Positions 33,398 through 43,249 of a DNA stretch of 60,984 bases are shown in pieces. The stretch's first letter is position 1. The number at the start of each line of letters is the position of its first letter. The stretch covers positions 1 to 60,984 of the forward strand of contig DGUV01000082.1 of the NCBI GenBank assembly GCA_002395775.1, read 5' to 3'. Source of the DNA: Prevotellaceae bacterium UBA4301 (GTDB lineage Bacteria > Bacteroidota > Bacteroidia > Bacteroidales > Bacteroidaceae). The position numbers and the translations under genes are program-made. The notes below the pieces were generated by a model. It was not told the DNA's origin and made no database searches. It worked only from the letters and a program-made list of their open reading frames with translations.

Positions 33398-35914
33398 TTA
33401 GCGCAGCTCAGCACTTAGCTGCTTGGTGAGGTTCTGAATCAGTTTCTGCATGATGGCGTCGATTTGCTTGTCGCCCATGGTCTTGGTCTCGTCCTGCAGG
33501 ATGAAGTTAACGGCATACGACTTCTTGCCCTCGGGCAGGCGGTTGCCTTCGTAAACATCAAACAGGCGTACCTCCTTGAGCAACTTCTTCTCGGTCTGGT
33601 AGGCGATGGACTCGATTTGACCAAACTCCACACTCTTGTCCACAAGCAGGGCCAGGTCGCGACTGACGGCGGGATACTTGGGAAGGTCGGTGGCGGTGAG
33701 CTTCTGGTTGCGGATGACACGCATGAGTTGCTGCCACGAGAGGTCGGCATAGAAGACGGGCTGCTCGAGTCCGAACTGCTTCTGGATGCGATGACTGACG
33801 ACGCCCAGGGTGGCAAGCACCTTGCCACCGCGGTTGCGCACCTCCAGACTCTTATCGAAGAGGTCGCTCTCTCCGGCTGCGAACACCAGTGCGCCGAAGG
33901 GTACGCCCAGGCGGCGCAGGATGTTGACGACGTGGGCTTTCAATTCATAGACGGTGGCGTCCTCGTCGGCATGTGCCCAGCTGCCGCTGACACGCTTGCC
34001 GGTGAGCCACAAGCCCAGGTGGAAGTCCTCGGAGTAGGCGTCCAGAACATGCTTGATGACCTCGGGGTCGCGACTGCTGCTGACGCCGGGAATAATCTCG
34101 GGCGAGCGACGCTCTGCACGGAAATAATAGCAATTGCCGAACTCGAAGAGGGCCAGGTTGGCGTTGCGATAGGAAATGTTGCGGACGATGGTTTCGAGTC
34201 CTCCGAAGAGAAGGGTCTGACGCAGCACGTTGAGGTCCTGACTCAGGGGATTCATCAGGCGCACGCAGTTTTCCGCCTTCAAGCTCTGGAGGTCATCGTA
34301 ATAAGCTCCGCGCTGGAGCGAGTTGTTAAGTATCTCACGGAATCCGGCACCAACCAACTGCTCGCCAACGATGTTCTGCAACTTGTAGCTCTTGTCCACA
34401 TCGCCCTTCACAGCGGTGCAGCTCTTGACGGAGGTGGGGATTTCGACGTTGTTGTAACCGTAGATGCGCAGGATGTCCTCCACTACATCGCAGGGACGCT
34501 GGACATCGACGCGATAGGCAGGAACCTGAAGCTTCACCCCTTCGGCCGTCCGCTCCAGCACCTTCATTTCGAGGCTCTCGACAATGCTCAGGACTGTCTC
34601 TTCGGGAATGGGCTTGCCGATGAGGTTGTTGACGTAGTCGAACTTGAGGTCGACGATGGCATCATCAAACACATTTGACGTTTGACATTTGACATCAACT
34701 ATCTCCATGCTCACTTCTGCGCCAGCCAGTTCCTTGGCCATCAGGGCGGCCTGCTTCAGGGCATAAATCTGTCCGTTGGGGTCGATGCCGCGCTCGAAGC
34801 GGAACGAGGCGTCGGTGGACAGTCCGTGACGGCGGGCCGACTTGCGAATCCAAGTGGGATTGAAGTAGGCGCTCTCAAGGAGGACGTTGCGCGTGGTCTC
34901 GTAGGTGCCACTACCCTTTCCGCCAAAGACGCCGGCTATGCACATGGGTTCGCGGGCGTTGCAGATGGCCAGGTCGCGGTCAGAGAGTTTGTGCTCCTCG
35001 CCGTCGAGCGTGACGAAGGGAGTGCCCTCAGGCATGGTCTTCACCACAATCTGCTGTCCCTCGACCATGTCGGCATCAAAGCAATGGAGGGGTTGTCCGT
35101 AGGCCATCATCACATAGTTGGTGATATCGACAATGTTGTTGATGGGGCGCAGGCCTATGGTGGTCAGGCGTTGCTTGAGCCATTCGGGACTTTCCTTCAC
35201 CTCGCAATTACGAAGCGAAACGGCTGCATAGCGGGGACAGGCCTCCGTGTTCTCGACGCGAACGGTGAAGGGCAGTTCGTGGTTGTCAACCTTGAACGCA
35301 TCTACCGAAGGACGATGGAGGGCTGTCTTCTTGCCGTTCTGCACAAGCCAGGCATAGAGGTCGCGAGCCACGCCATAGTGGCTGCAGGCATCGGCACGGT
35401 TGGGTGTGATGTCCACTTCGATGAGGAAGTCGCTCTCCAGATGGTAGTATTCGGCTGCAGGCGTGCCGGGCACGGCGTCCTCAGGCAGGACGATGATGCC
35501 TGCATGGTCGGTGCCGATGCCTATCTCGTCCTCGGCACATATCATGCCGTTGGACTCTATGCCGCGCAACTTGCTCTTCTTGATGGTGAACTCTTGGTCG
35601 CCGTCGTAGAGTTTGGTTCCAAGCGTGGCCACGACCACCTTCTGTCCTACGGCCACATTGGGTGCGCCGCAGACTATCTGTTCGGGTTCTGCCTGACCGA
35701 GATTGACGGTGCAGACGTGCATGTGGTCACTGTTGGGATGGGGCTCGCAGGTGAGGACTTCGCCTATGACAATGCCTTTGAGACCTCCACGAATGCTCTG
35801 AACTTCCTCCACGCCGTCAACCTCAAGTCCGATGCTTGTCAGGGCCGCAGCCACTTCCTGAGCCGACATATCGAAATCGACATACTCGCGGAGCCACTTA
35901 TACGAAATGTTCAT
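33398..35914 (-). CDS. pheT: Phenylalanine--tRNA ligase beta subunit
   Basis: An 838-residue protein with the full PheT order: a start MNISYKWLREYVDF, an N-terminal tRNA-binding domain (IVIGEVLTCEPHPNSDHMHV), B3/B4 editing domain (SLRNCEVKESPEWLKQRL, YVMMAYGQPLHCFDAD), B5, catalytic-like core (ILNNSLQRGAYYDDL, MNPLSQDLNVLRQTLL) and the C-terminal ferredoxin-like anticodon domain (LPKYPAVSRDLALLVD). With PheS it charges tRNA-Phe. A short repeat at 34671-34696 is in frame and encodes the nonconserved DVKCQTSNV segment before the B5 domain. Confidence 0.96.
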   Translation of the reverse strand: MNISYKWLREYVDFDMSAQEVAAALTSIGLEVDGVEEVQSIRGGLKGIVIGEVLTCEPHPNSDHMHVCTVNLGQAEPEQIVCGAPNVAVGQKVVVATLGTKLYDGDQEFTIKKSKLRGIESNGMICAEDEIGIGTDHAGIIVLPEDAVPGTPAAEYYHLESDFLIEVDITPNRADACSHYGVARDLYAWLVQNGKKTALHRPSVDAFKVDNHELPFTVRVENTEACPRYAAVSLRNCEVKESPEWLKQRLTTIGLRPINNIVDITNYVMMAYGQPLHCFDADMVEGQQIVVKTMPEGTPFVTLDGEEHKLSDRDLAICNAREPMCIAGVFGGKGSGTYETTRNVLLESAYFNPTWIRKSARRHGLSTDASFRFERGIDPNGQIYALKQAALMAKELAGAEVSMEIVDVKCQTSNVFDDAIVDLKFDYVNNLIGKPIPEETVLSIVESLEMKVLERTAEGVKLQVPAYRVDVQRPCDVVEDILRIYGYNNVEIPTSVKSCTAVKGDVDKSYKLQNIVGEQLVGAGFREILNNSLQRGAYYDDLQSLKAENCVRLMNPLSQDLNVLRQTLLFGGLETIVRNISYRNANLALFEFGNCYYFRAERRSPEIIPGVSSSRDPEVIKHVLDAYSEDFHLGLWLTGKRVSGSWAHADEDATVYELKAHVVNILRRLGVPFGALVFAAGESDLFDKSLEVRNRGGKVLATLGVVSHRIQKQFGLEQPVFYADLSWQQLMRVIRNQKLTATDLPKYPAVSRDLALLVDKSVEFGQIESIAYQTEKKLLKEVRLFDVYEGNRLPEGKKSYAVNFILQDETKTMGDKQIDAIMQKLIQNLTKQLSAELR
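34671..34696. repeat. acatttgacgtttgacattt simple repeat within pheT
   Basis: Three units of about 9 bases (acatttgac, gtttgac, atttgac) on the plus strand. The same repeat type lies between the C69 peptidase and nadC genes (11878-11903). It is in frame in pheT. Confidence 0.6.
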
Positions 35915-36004
35915 GTTAAATATCTACTATTTACTATATTTTCATAATTCGCGTGCAAAGATAGTGAATAATTGCCAATTATCCATTATCAATGCCGAAG
36001 AAAT

Positions 36005-37591
36005 TTAGAATGGAGGTTTGTCGCCCATAGGTTCGCTGGGCCCGAAGGGGCTGTTCATGGGTATGTTTTCGGGCATGTTCAGCTCCATGTTCTCGACGTC
36101 GCCTCCCTGCGAGGTCTTGGTGTTCGACGATGGATATTCGGCTCCTGGCAAGGGGGCTGGTCCGTTGTCTTCGAAGTCCTCAAACTTGGCAAACTTGTGA
36201 CGGAAGCGCAGGCGGATGATGTCGGTGGGACCATTGCGATGCTTGGCGATGATGAACTCGGCCTTGCCCGTCATGTCCACGCCTTCGATTTCGAAAATCT
36301 TGTAGTACTCGGGGCGATGGATGAAGCACACCATGTCGGCATCCTGCTCAATGGCTCCCGACTCACGAAGGTCGGACAACTGGGGACGTTTGCCTTCGTT
36401 GCCTTCTCGGCTTTCCACACCACGATTCAACTGCGACAGGGCTATTATCGGTATGTTCAATTCCTTCGCCAGCGCCTTCAGGTTGCGGCTGATGGTGCTC
36501 ACCTCCTCCTGCCTGCTTCCGAACTGCATGCCCGAGGCGTTCATCAGTTGCAGATAGTCGATGAGTATCATCTTCACGCCGTGCTCCCTCACCAGGCGAC
36601 GGGCTTTGGTGCGCAATTCGAAGACGGAGAGTTGGGGGGTGTCGTCCACATAGACGGGCACATCGTTGAGCAGGTTGATGCGGGCGTCCAACTGGGTCAG
36701 CTCTACCGGGGTCAGCTGTCCGCTCTTAAGTTTCTCGCCAGGAATCTCACATACGTTTGAAATGAGTCGATTGACCAACTGCACATTCGACATTTCCAAC
36801 GAGAACATGGCCACGGGCACCTTCATGTCAACGGCCATGCGCTTCATCATCGACAGGATGAAGGCCGTCTTACCCATAGCCGGACGGGCTGCAATGATGA
36901 CGAGGTCAGAGGCTTGCCAACCATTGGTGATCTTGTCCAGTTTCTCAAAGCCTGTGGGCAATCCCGACAAGCCATCGGCGCGTCCCATGTTCTCCTTAAT
37001 CTTATTATAGGCCTCTTCGACCACGGGATTAATCTGGGTGTAGGACGTGCGCTGGGTTTGCTGAGCTATGGCAAAAAGGTCGGCTTCGGTGCTCTGCATC
37101 AGGTCGGCCACGTCAACGGTGGGGTCGAAGGCGTCGCCCAGCACCTTGCTGGCAAAGGTTATCAGTCTGCGGGCCTGGAACTTCTGGTGAATGATTTGGG
37201 CCTGATACTCGATGTGGGCCGACGTGATGACGTTCTGCGCCAACTGGGCAATGTACACCACCCCTCCTGCCTCCTCCAGCTCGCCTTGCGACTCCAGGTA
37301 CTGAGGCACGGTGATGATGTCGACGGGACGCTGATTCATCTGCAACGACTGAATGGCCTTGAACACCACCTGATTGCGATGGTCATAGAAGACCTCTGGC
37401 GTAAGCAGGTTGTTCACACGCTCATAGGCCTCCTGGTCGATGAGCATTGCCCCGAGGACAGCAGCCTCAAAGTCGAGTTGCTGAGGTTGTTTGTGCCCGA
37501 AAGCGTCCATCTGCGGGACTTCCACCACGCGTTGTTTGTTCTGCCGCCCTTTGCGGCTGTTGTTCTGACTTGTCGTTGCCATAATTTTCAT
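36005..37591 (-). CDS. dnaB: Replicative DNA helicase DnaB
   Basis: A 528-residue hexameric helicase. The N-terminal primase-binding domain (EAAVLGAMLIDQEAYERVNN, about 43-62) is followed by the RecA-like motor with Walker A ARPAMGKTAF (about 233-242), Walker B MILIDYLQLM (about 340-349) and DLRESGAIEQDADMVCFIHR. It unwinds DNA at the fork. An alternative start three codons downstream (MATTSQ) is possible. No intein is present. CAAAGTTA at 37605-37612 is a reversed -7 box upstream. Confidence 0.97.
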   Translation of the reverse strand: MKIMATTSQNNSRKGRQNKQRVVEVPQMDAFGHKQPQQLDFEAAVLGAMLIDQEAYERVNNLLTPEVFYDHRNQVVFKAIQSLQMNQRPVDIITVPQYLESQGELEEAGGVVYIAQLAQNVITSAHIEYQAQIIHQKFQARRLITFASKVLGDAFDPTVDVADLMQSTEADLFAIAQQTQRTSYTQINPVVEEAYNKIKENMGRADGLSGLPTGFEKLDKITNGWQASDLVIIAARPAMGKTAFILSMMKRMAVDMKVPVAMFSLEMSNVQLVNRLISNVCEIPGEKLKSGQLTPVELTQLDARINLLNDVPVYVDDTPQLSVFELRTKARRLVREHGVKMILIDYLQLMNASGMQFGSRQEEVSTISRNLKALAKELNIPIIALSQLNRGVESREGNEGKRPQLSDLRESGAIEQDADMVCFIHRPEYYKIFEIEGVDMTGKAEFIIAKHRNGPTDIIRLRFRHKFAKFEDFEDNGPAPLPGAEYPSSNTKTSQGGDVENMELNMPENIPMNSPFGPSEPMGDKPPF

Positions 37592-37698
37592 GAGAATAAG
37601 CGTGCAAAGTTAATCAATCTTTGTCACTCACACAACAAAAAAGCGGAAGGCCGTGAAAAAAATTTTTCATTCATATAATAAATAATGTATAAGCCGAC

Positions 37699-37729
37699 TT
37701 TGCCGTTCTGCCAAAAATACTTATCTTTG
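37699..37729 (+). promoter_or_regulatory. Promoter for the gene at 37765 (and menA)
   Basis: TTTG at 37699-37702, a 19-bp gap and TATCTTTG at 37722-37729 match the consensus, with a leader of about 33 nt before the ATG at 37765. Confidence 0.7.
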
Positions 37730-37764
37730 TCCCATAGATTAATGATAACCTATCACAGACAGAC

Positions 37765-38202
37765 ATGAAGAAGCAAAGATTCCTACTCCTCTGCCTGCTG
37801 GCATTTGTCATGACATTTGCCGGCATGAGCACGGCCCAGGCAGGCCGAAAAGCCGACATGAAGGTCAACTATGTGCTGAAGAACACCGGTTTGAAACGCG
37901 ACGTGCAGGCCAAGCTGAGACCGCTGCTCGTGAGTTACCTGGCCGACAAGAAGAAAGCCAACAAGCAATACGACGACCTGAAGGACAAGCTGAAGCCCAG
38001 CATCAATGCCGGCACCGTCACCGACAAGCAAGCCCAGCAGCTGCTCGACCTGAAATGGCAGGCCGACGAAAAGGAACTGGCCGTGAAACGCGAGTATGAG
38101 AAGAAGTTCAAGACTGTGCTGTCGGTCAAGAAGACCTACCTCGTCTTCAGCCTGCTCAATGACAGCAAGAGCAAGATGATGGGCACGAATGACGACGATT
38201 AA
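37765..38202 (+). CDS. Secreted helical protein of unknown function
   Basis: A 145-residue protein with a signal peptide (MKKQRFLLLCLLAFVMTFAG, then MSTAQA). The mature part is Lys/Asp-rich and almost fully helical (VQAKLRPLLVSYLADKKKAN, QQLLDLKWQADEKELAVKRE), in the manner of Spy/CpxP-like periplasmic proteins, although the LTxxQ motif is not clear. It ends in an acidic DDD tail. It overlaps menA by 14 bases in another frame, so the two are translated from one transcript. Confidence 0.65.
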   Translation: MKKQRFLLLCLLAFVMTFAGMSTAQAGRKADMKVNYVLKNTGLKRDVQAKLRPLLVSYLADKKKANKQYDDLKDKLKPSINAGTVTDKQAQQLLDLKWQADEKELAVKREYEKKFKTVLSVKKTYLVFSLLNDSKSKMMGTNDDD

Positions 38203-39049
38203 GACCAACGGCGCCAAAGCATGGTTGCTGGCCACACGCCCCAAGACGCTCACCGGTGCCTTGGCGCCCGTCGTTGTAGCGCTCTCCTGTGCATGGGCCG
38301 ATGGCCAATTCCTGTGGCAGCCCGCCCTCTTGTGCGCACTTTTTGCCTTGCTCATGCAAGTTGATGCAAACCTCATCAACGACTACCTCGACTTCATTTA
38401 CGGGAGTGACGGCGAAGACCGCCTGGGCCCAGAGCGTGCCTGCTCGCAAGGGTGGATAACACCTCTGGCCATGCACTGGGGACTGGGCATAGTCACCCTG
38501 CTGGCCATCGTCACGGGTCTGCCCCTCGTGCTTTGGGGAGGTTGGTGGATGGTGGCCGTCGGGGCTGCATGCATTGTGGGATGCGGTCTCTACTCCACCC
38601 TCGCGCGCTATGCCATGGGCGATGTGCTCGTCATCCTTTTCTTTGGCATTGTCCCCGTCTGCGTCACCTACTATCTGCAAGCCGGCACCCTCACCCCCTC
38701 CGTCTTTCTGGCTTCCGTGGCCATGGGACTGGTCACCGACTGCCTGCTCGTAGTCAACAATTTCCGCGACCGCGACACCGACCGCCGTGTGGGCAAGCAC
38801 ACCATTCCCAACCTCATCGGCGAGCGTCCGACCTACATTCTCTACGCTCTCCTGGGGATTGCAGCCTGCGCCCTCGTCTTTTCGCAGACGCGTCTGCCCA
38901 TCTTCTATCTGGCGGTCAACTTCTACCTTGTAAGCCGCATGCAACGCATCCGACACGGACGCCAACTCAATAAGATTCTGGGCCAAACGGCAGCCAGCAT
39001 CCTCCTCTTCGCCTTGCTCTACAGCGCAGGCATCATCTTTAGCATCTAA
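38189..39049 (+). CDS. menA: 1,4-dihydroxy-2-naphthoate polyprenyltransferase
   Basis: A 286-residue UbiA-family membrane enzyme with about eight helices. The first Asp-rich motif is NLINDYLDFIYGSDGEDR (about 68-85) and the second is NNFRDRDTDRRVGKHT (about 190-205), matching MenA. It attaches the polyprenyl chain to DHNA in menaquinone synthesis. The start MTTIKTNGAKAWLLATRPKT fits the family. Confidence 0.95.
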   Translation: MTTIKTNGAKAWLLATRPKTLTGALAPVVVALSCAWADGQFLWQPALLCALFALLMQVDANLINDYLDFIYGSDGEDRLGPERACSQGWITPLAMHWGLGIVTLLAIVTGLPLVLWGGWWMVAVGAACIVGCGLYSTLARYAMGDVLVILFFGIVPVCVTYYLQAGTLTPSVFLASVAMGLVTDCLLVVNNFRDRDTDRRVGKHTIPNLIGERPTYILYALLGIAACALVFSQTRLPIFYLAVNFYLVSRMQRIRHGRQLNKILGQTAASILLFALLYSAGIIFSI

Positions 39050-39066
39050 CCCATTAAGCAATATAC

Positions 39067-40767
39067 ATGGCACAACAACAGGACGACAAGAAAATTATCT
39101 TCTCGATGGTGGGCGTAAGCAAGACCATCCAGCAGAATCAGAAACAAGTACTCAAGAACATCTATCTCTCCTTCTTCTACGGAGCAAAGATAGGCATCAT
39201 CGGTCTGAACGGTGCAGGTAAATCGACACTGATGAAAATCATTGCCGGACTGGACCAGCAATATCAGGGACAGGTGGTATTCTCACCGGGTTATTCCGTG
39301 GGCTATCTGCCACAGGACCCGCAGCTCGACGACCAGAAGACCGTCATCGATGTAGTTAAAGAAGGAGTTCAGCAAATTGTTGATACACTGGCTGAGTATG
39401 AGGAGATTAACCAAAAATTTGGTCTCCCCGAATACTACGAGGACGAGGACAAGATGAACCAACTCTTTGCCCGGCAGGGCGAGCTACAGGACATCATCGA
39501 CGCCACCGATGCGTGGAACCTCGACAGCCGTCTCGAAAGGGCGATGGACGCCCTGCGCTGTCCGCCTGCCGACCAGCTTTGCGGTGTGCTCTCGGGCGGT
39601 GAGCGCCGTCGCGTGGCACTGTGCCGACTGCTCCTGCAAAAGCCCGATGTGCTGCTCTTGGACGAGCCTACGAACCACCTCGATGCCGAATCCATCGACT
39701 GGCTGGAACAGCACCTGCAGCAATACGAGGGTACGGTCATCTGCGTCACCCACGACCGCTACTTCCTCGACGACGTGGCCGGATGGATTCTGGAACTGGA
39801 CCGCGGCGAGGGCATTCCCTGGAAGGGCAACTACTCCTCGTGGCTGGAGCAGAAGACCAAGCGCATGGAACAGGAAGAGAAGGTGGCCTCGAAGCGCAGG
39901 AAGACCCTGGAGCGCGAGCTGGAATGGGTGCGCATGGCGCCGAAGGCCCGCCAGGCCAAGGGCAAGGCCCGTCTGAACTCCTACGACAAGATGCTGAACG
40001 AGGAACAGAAGGAACGCGAGGAGAAGCTGGAAATCTTCATCCCCAACGGTCCGCGCCTGGGCAACAAGGTCATCGAGGCCCACGGCGTATCGAAGGCCTA
40101 TGGCGACAAGGTGCTCATCAAGGACCTCGAGTTCATGCTCCCGCCCAACGGCATCGTGGGCGTAATCGGCCCCAACGGAGCGGGCAAGACCACCCTCTTC
40201 CGCATGATCATGGGCCTGGAACAGCCCGACTCGGGCACCTTTGAGGTGGGCGAGACGGTGAAGCTGGCCTACGTGGACCAGAGCCACCACGACATCAAGG
40301 CCGACCAATCGGTCTATCAGGTCATCAGCCAGGGCAACGAGCTCATCCGCATGGGCGGCCGCGACGTGAACGTCCGTGCCTATCTCTCGCGCTTCAACTT
40401 CTCGGGTGCCGACCAGGAGAAGAAGTGCGGCGTGCTCTCCGGCGGTGAGCGCAACCGACTCCATCTGGCCATGGCCCTGAAGCAGGAAGGCAACGTGCTG
40501 CTCCTCGACGAGCCCACCAACGACATCGACGTGAACACCCTCCGCGCCCTGGAGGAAGGTCTGGAGAACTTCGCCGGCTGCGCTGTGGTCATCAGCCACG
40601 ACCGCTGGTTCCTCGACCGCATCTGCACCCACATCCTCGCCTACGAGGGCGACGGCCGCGTGTTCTATTTCGAGGGCAGCTACTCGGAGTACGAAGCCAA
40701 CAAGTGCAAGCGACTGGGCATCGAGGAGCCCAAGCGCGCCCGCTACCGCAAACTGATGGAAGACTAA
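39067..40767 (+). CDS. ettA: Energy-dependent translational throttle protein EttA
   Basis: A 566-residue ABC-F protein with two ATPase domains: Walker A GLNGAGKST (about 49-57) and GPNGAGKTT (about 366-374), signatures LSGGERRRVALCRLLL and LSGGERNRLHLAMAL, Walker B LLLDEPTNHLD and LLLDEPTNDID, and the P-site tRNA-interaction linker between them (TKRMEQEEKVASKRRKTLER, ARLNSYDKML). EttA controls the first elongation step according to ATP level. The whole protein length is typical. It is followed 23 bases later by the GH127 gene. Confidence 0.95.
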   Translation: MAQQQDDKKIIFSMVGVSKTIQQNQKQVLKNIYLSFFYGAKIGIIGLNGAGKSTLMKIIAGLDQQYQGQVVFSPGYSVGYLPQDPQLDDQKTVIDVVKEGVQQIVDTLAEYEEINQKFGLPEYYEDEDKMNQLFARQGELQDIIDATDAWNLDSRLERAMDALRCPPADQLCGVLSGGERRRVALCRLLLQKPDVLLLDEPTNHLDAESIDWLEQHLQQYEGTVICVTHDRYFLDDVAGWILELDRGEGIPWKGNYSSWLEQKTKRMEQEEKVASKRRKTLERELEWVRMAPKARQAKGKARLNSYDKMLNEEQKEREEKLEIFIPNGPRLGNKVIEAHGVSKAYGDKVLIKDLEFMLPPNGIVGVIGPNGAGKTTLFRMIMGLEQPDSGTFEVGETVKLAYVDQSHHDIKADQSVYQVISQGNELIRMGGRDVNVRAYLSRFNFSGADQEKKCGVLSGGERNRLHLAMALKQEGNVLLLDEPTNDIDVNTLRALEEGLENFAGCAVVISHDRWFLDRICTHILAYEGDGRVFYFEGSYSEYEANKCKRLGIEEPKRARYRKLMED

Positions 40768-40790
40768 CCACACAAAAAAAACTTATATCC

Positions 40791-43226
40791 ATGAAACGTT
40801 TACTATTGTTTTTCACTGCCAGTTGCCTCCTGTCAATTGGCAATCGGGCCGATGCCCAGAACTACCCCATCCAGCCCGTGCCGTTCACGAGCGTTAGCAT
40901 TGAACAAGGCACCTTCTGGGGCCAACGACTGCAGGCCAGTCGCGACGTGACCATTCCCCTGGCCTTCTCGAAATGCGAGAGCGAAGGCCGATACAAGAAC
41001 TTTGAGATTGCCGCCCGCCAACTCCGTGGCGAGGACACAAGCGGTGTGAAGGTGAGCGGATATTCGTTCGACGACACCGACGTCTATAAGACCATCGAAG
41101 GCGCCAGCTATCTGCTTCAGACCTATCCCGACAAGAAGCTGAAGGCATACATCGACAGCGTGCTGGCCATCGTGGCCTCGGCCCAGGAGCCCGACGGCTA
41201 CCTCTACACAGCCCGCACCATGAATCCCAAGCACCCCCACGAATGGAGCGGCCCGAAGCGCTGGGTGAAGGAGGAAGACCTCAGCCACGAGCTCTACGAC
41301 CTGGGCCACATGGTGGAGGGGGCCATTGCCCACTACCAAGCCACGGGCGAACGCACGTTCCTCGACATTGCCATCCGCTATGCCGATTGCGTTTGTCGCG
41401 AGGTGGGTCCCAATCCCGGTCAGGCCTGCGTGGTTCCGGGCCATCAGATTCCCGAGATGGCGCTTGCCAAGCTCTACACCATTACGGGCGAGAAGAAGTA
41501 TCTGGACGAAGCCAAGTTCCTGCTCGACTACAGAGGCAAGACCACCATCGTCCACGACTATTCGCAGGCCCACAAACCCGTGGTGGAGCAAGACGAAGCC
41601 GTGGGTCACGCCGTTCGTGCCGCCTACATGTATAGCGGCATGGCCGACGTGGCTGCGCTGACAGGCGACTCGGCCTACATCCAAGCCATCGACCGCATCT
41701 GGGAGAACATCGTAGGCAAGAAGATGTACATCACGGGCGGCATTGGCAGCACGTCGAGCGGCGAAGCCTTCGGGCGCAACTACGAACTGCCCAACATGTC
41801 GGCCTACTGCGAGACCTGCGCCGCCATCGGCAACGTCTATGTCAACCACCGGCTGTTCCTGCTGCATGGCGAGTCGAAATACTACGACGTGCTGGAACGC
41901 ACGCTCTACAACGGCGTCCTCTCAGGAGTCTCGCTCGACGGCGGCACGTTCTTCTACCCCAATCCCCTGGAGTCGATGGGCCAGCACCAGCGTCAGGCAT
42001 GGTTCGGCTGCGCCTGCTGCCCCTCAAACATCTGCCGCTTCATCCCCTCGGTGCCCGGCTACTTCTACCAGACCAAGGACCGCGACCTCTACGTCAACCT
42101 CTTCGGTGGCAACACAGCCAAGCTGAAGGTGGGCGGCAAGGAAGTAGTCCTCACCCAGAAGACCAAGTACCCCACTGACGGCGACATCCTCATCACCATC
42201 GGCAAGAACAAGGCCGGACAGTTCCGCATGCGCATCCGCATCCCCGGATGGGTCCGCAACCAGGTGGTGCCCAGCGACCTCTACTCCTATGCCGACGCCA
42301 AGCGCCTCAGCTATTCCGTCAAGGTCAATGGCCAAGAACTGGCGAACAGCAAATTGGAAGACGGCTACCTGGCCATCGACCGCAAATGGAAGAAGGGCGA
42401 CCGCGTGGAGATTCACTTCGACATGGAGCCCCGTCTGGTGCAGGCCCTGGAGCGCGTTTCGGCCGACCAGGGGCGCGTAGCCGTAGAGCGCGGTCCGCTG
42501 GTCTATTGTGCCGAATGGCCCGACAACGACTTCGACCTCGGCGGCATGCTGCTGAACCAGCGGCCCAAATTCGAAGTCCACAACTCAGAATTCACAATCA
42601 AGGCTGCGCCCCTGACGGTGGAACTCACCACCATGGAGACCGACGCCCAGCTCCTCAACTTCGACGCCGAAGGCCGACTGACCGCCAAGGACGTGCGCCT
42701 GCGCCTCATCCCCTACTACGCCTGGAACCACCGCGGACCGGGCCGCATGATGGTGTGGCTGCCCTGGCAGCTGCGAGCCACGCGTCCCGCCGTTCCCCCC
42801 ACGCTGGCCTCGGAGAGCAAGGTAGCCACCTCCTCGCGCCTGCCCTCCCTCTCCAGCATCAACGACCGCCTCATCCCCCGCGACGGCAACGACCGCTCCA
42901 TCCCCTACACCCACTGGTGGCCCAAGCAAGGCTCGACGGAGTGGATAACCTACACCTTTGCCCAGAAGGCCACCATCAGCCAATCCACCGTCTATTGGTT
43001 CGACGACCAGCCCTGGCAGGGATGCAAGGTGCCCGACTCCTGGAAGCTCTACTACAAGGACGCCTCCGGCAACTGGCAGCCAGTCGGCAACCCCACCTCA
43101 TATCCCGTCATGAAGGGAGCCCCCTGCACCGTGCAGTTCGACCCCGTCGAGACCACGGCCGTCAAGCTCGAGGTGGTCATCAACAAGGACAAGTCGGCAG
43201 GCCTCTACGAATGGTCAGTTGAATAA
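40791..43226 (+). CDS. Secreted GH127 beta-L-arabinofuranosidase-like enzyme
   Basis: 811 residues from ATG 40791, which opens a signal peptide (MKRLLLFFTASCLLSIGNRA); a longer frame overlaps ettA and is not used. The (alpha/alpha)6-barrel shows the GH127 zinc-thiolate site: Glu341 and Cys343 in YCETCAAIGN, and Cys407, Cys409 and Cys410 in WFGCACCPSN. The last 120 residues (GSTEWITYTFAQKATISQST, DSWKLYYKD) look like a discoidin-type sugar-binding domain. The family releases beta-L-arabinofuranose from plant proteins or glycans. A short interspersed repeat at 42579-42599 encodes the HNSEFTI stretch. Confidence 0.88.
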   Translation: MKRLLLFFTASCLLSIGNRADAQNYPIQPVPFTSVSIEQGTFWGQRLQASRDVTIPLAFSKCESEGRYKNFEIAARQLRGEDTSGVKVSGYSFDDTDVYKTIEGASYLLQTYPDKKLKAYIDSVLAIVASAQEPDGYLYTARTMNPKHPHEWSGPKRWVKEEDLSHELYDLGHMVEGAIAHYQATGERTFLDIAIRYADCVCREVGPNPGQACVVPGHQIPEMALAKLYTITGEKKYLDEAKFLLDYRGKTTIVHDYSQAHKPVVEQDEAVGHAVRAAYMYSGMADVAALTGDSAYIQAIDRIWENIVGKKMYITGGIGSTSSGEAFGRNYELPNMSAYCETCAAIGNVYVNHRLFLLHGESKYYDVLERTLYNGVLSGVSLDGGTFFYPNPLESMGQHQRQAWFGCACCPSNICRFIPSVPGYFYQTKDRDLYVNLFGGNTAKLKVGGKEVVLTQKTKYPTDGDILITIGKNKAGQFRMRIRIPGWVRNQVVPSDLYSYADAKRLSYSVKVNGQELANSKLEDGYLAIDRKWKKGDRVEIHFDMEPRLVQALERVSADQGRVAVERGPLVYCAEWPDNDFDLGGMLLNQRPKFEVHNSEFTIKAAPLTVELTTMETDAQLLNFDAEGRLTAKDVRLRLIPYYAWNHRGPGRMMVWLPWQLRATRPAVPPTLASESKVATSSRLPSLSSINDRLIPRDGNDRSIPYTHWWPKQGSTEWITYTFAQKATISQSTVYWFDDQPWQGCKVPDSWKLYYKDASGNWQPVGNPTSYPVMKGAPCTVQFDPVETTAVKLEVVINKDKSAGLYEWSVE

Positions 43227-43249
43227 AAAGGAAGAAAAGAAGAAACACG

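Noticed and set aside
33464..35947. Two plus-strand frames of about 400 codons each
   Set aside because: Antisense to pheT, an unmistakable essential gene.
39484..40773. 429-codon minus-strand frame
   Set aside because: Antisense to ettA; its Leu/Val-rich composition follows from reversed coding sequence.
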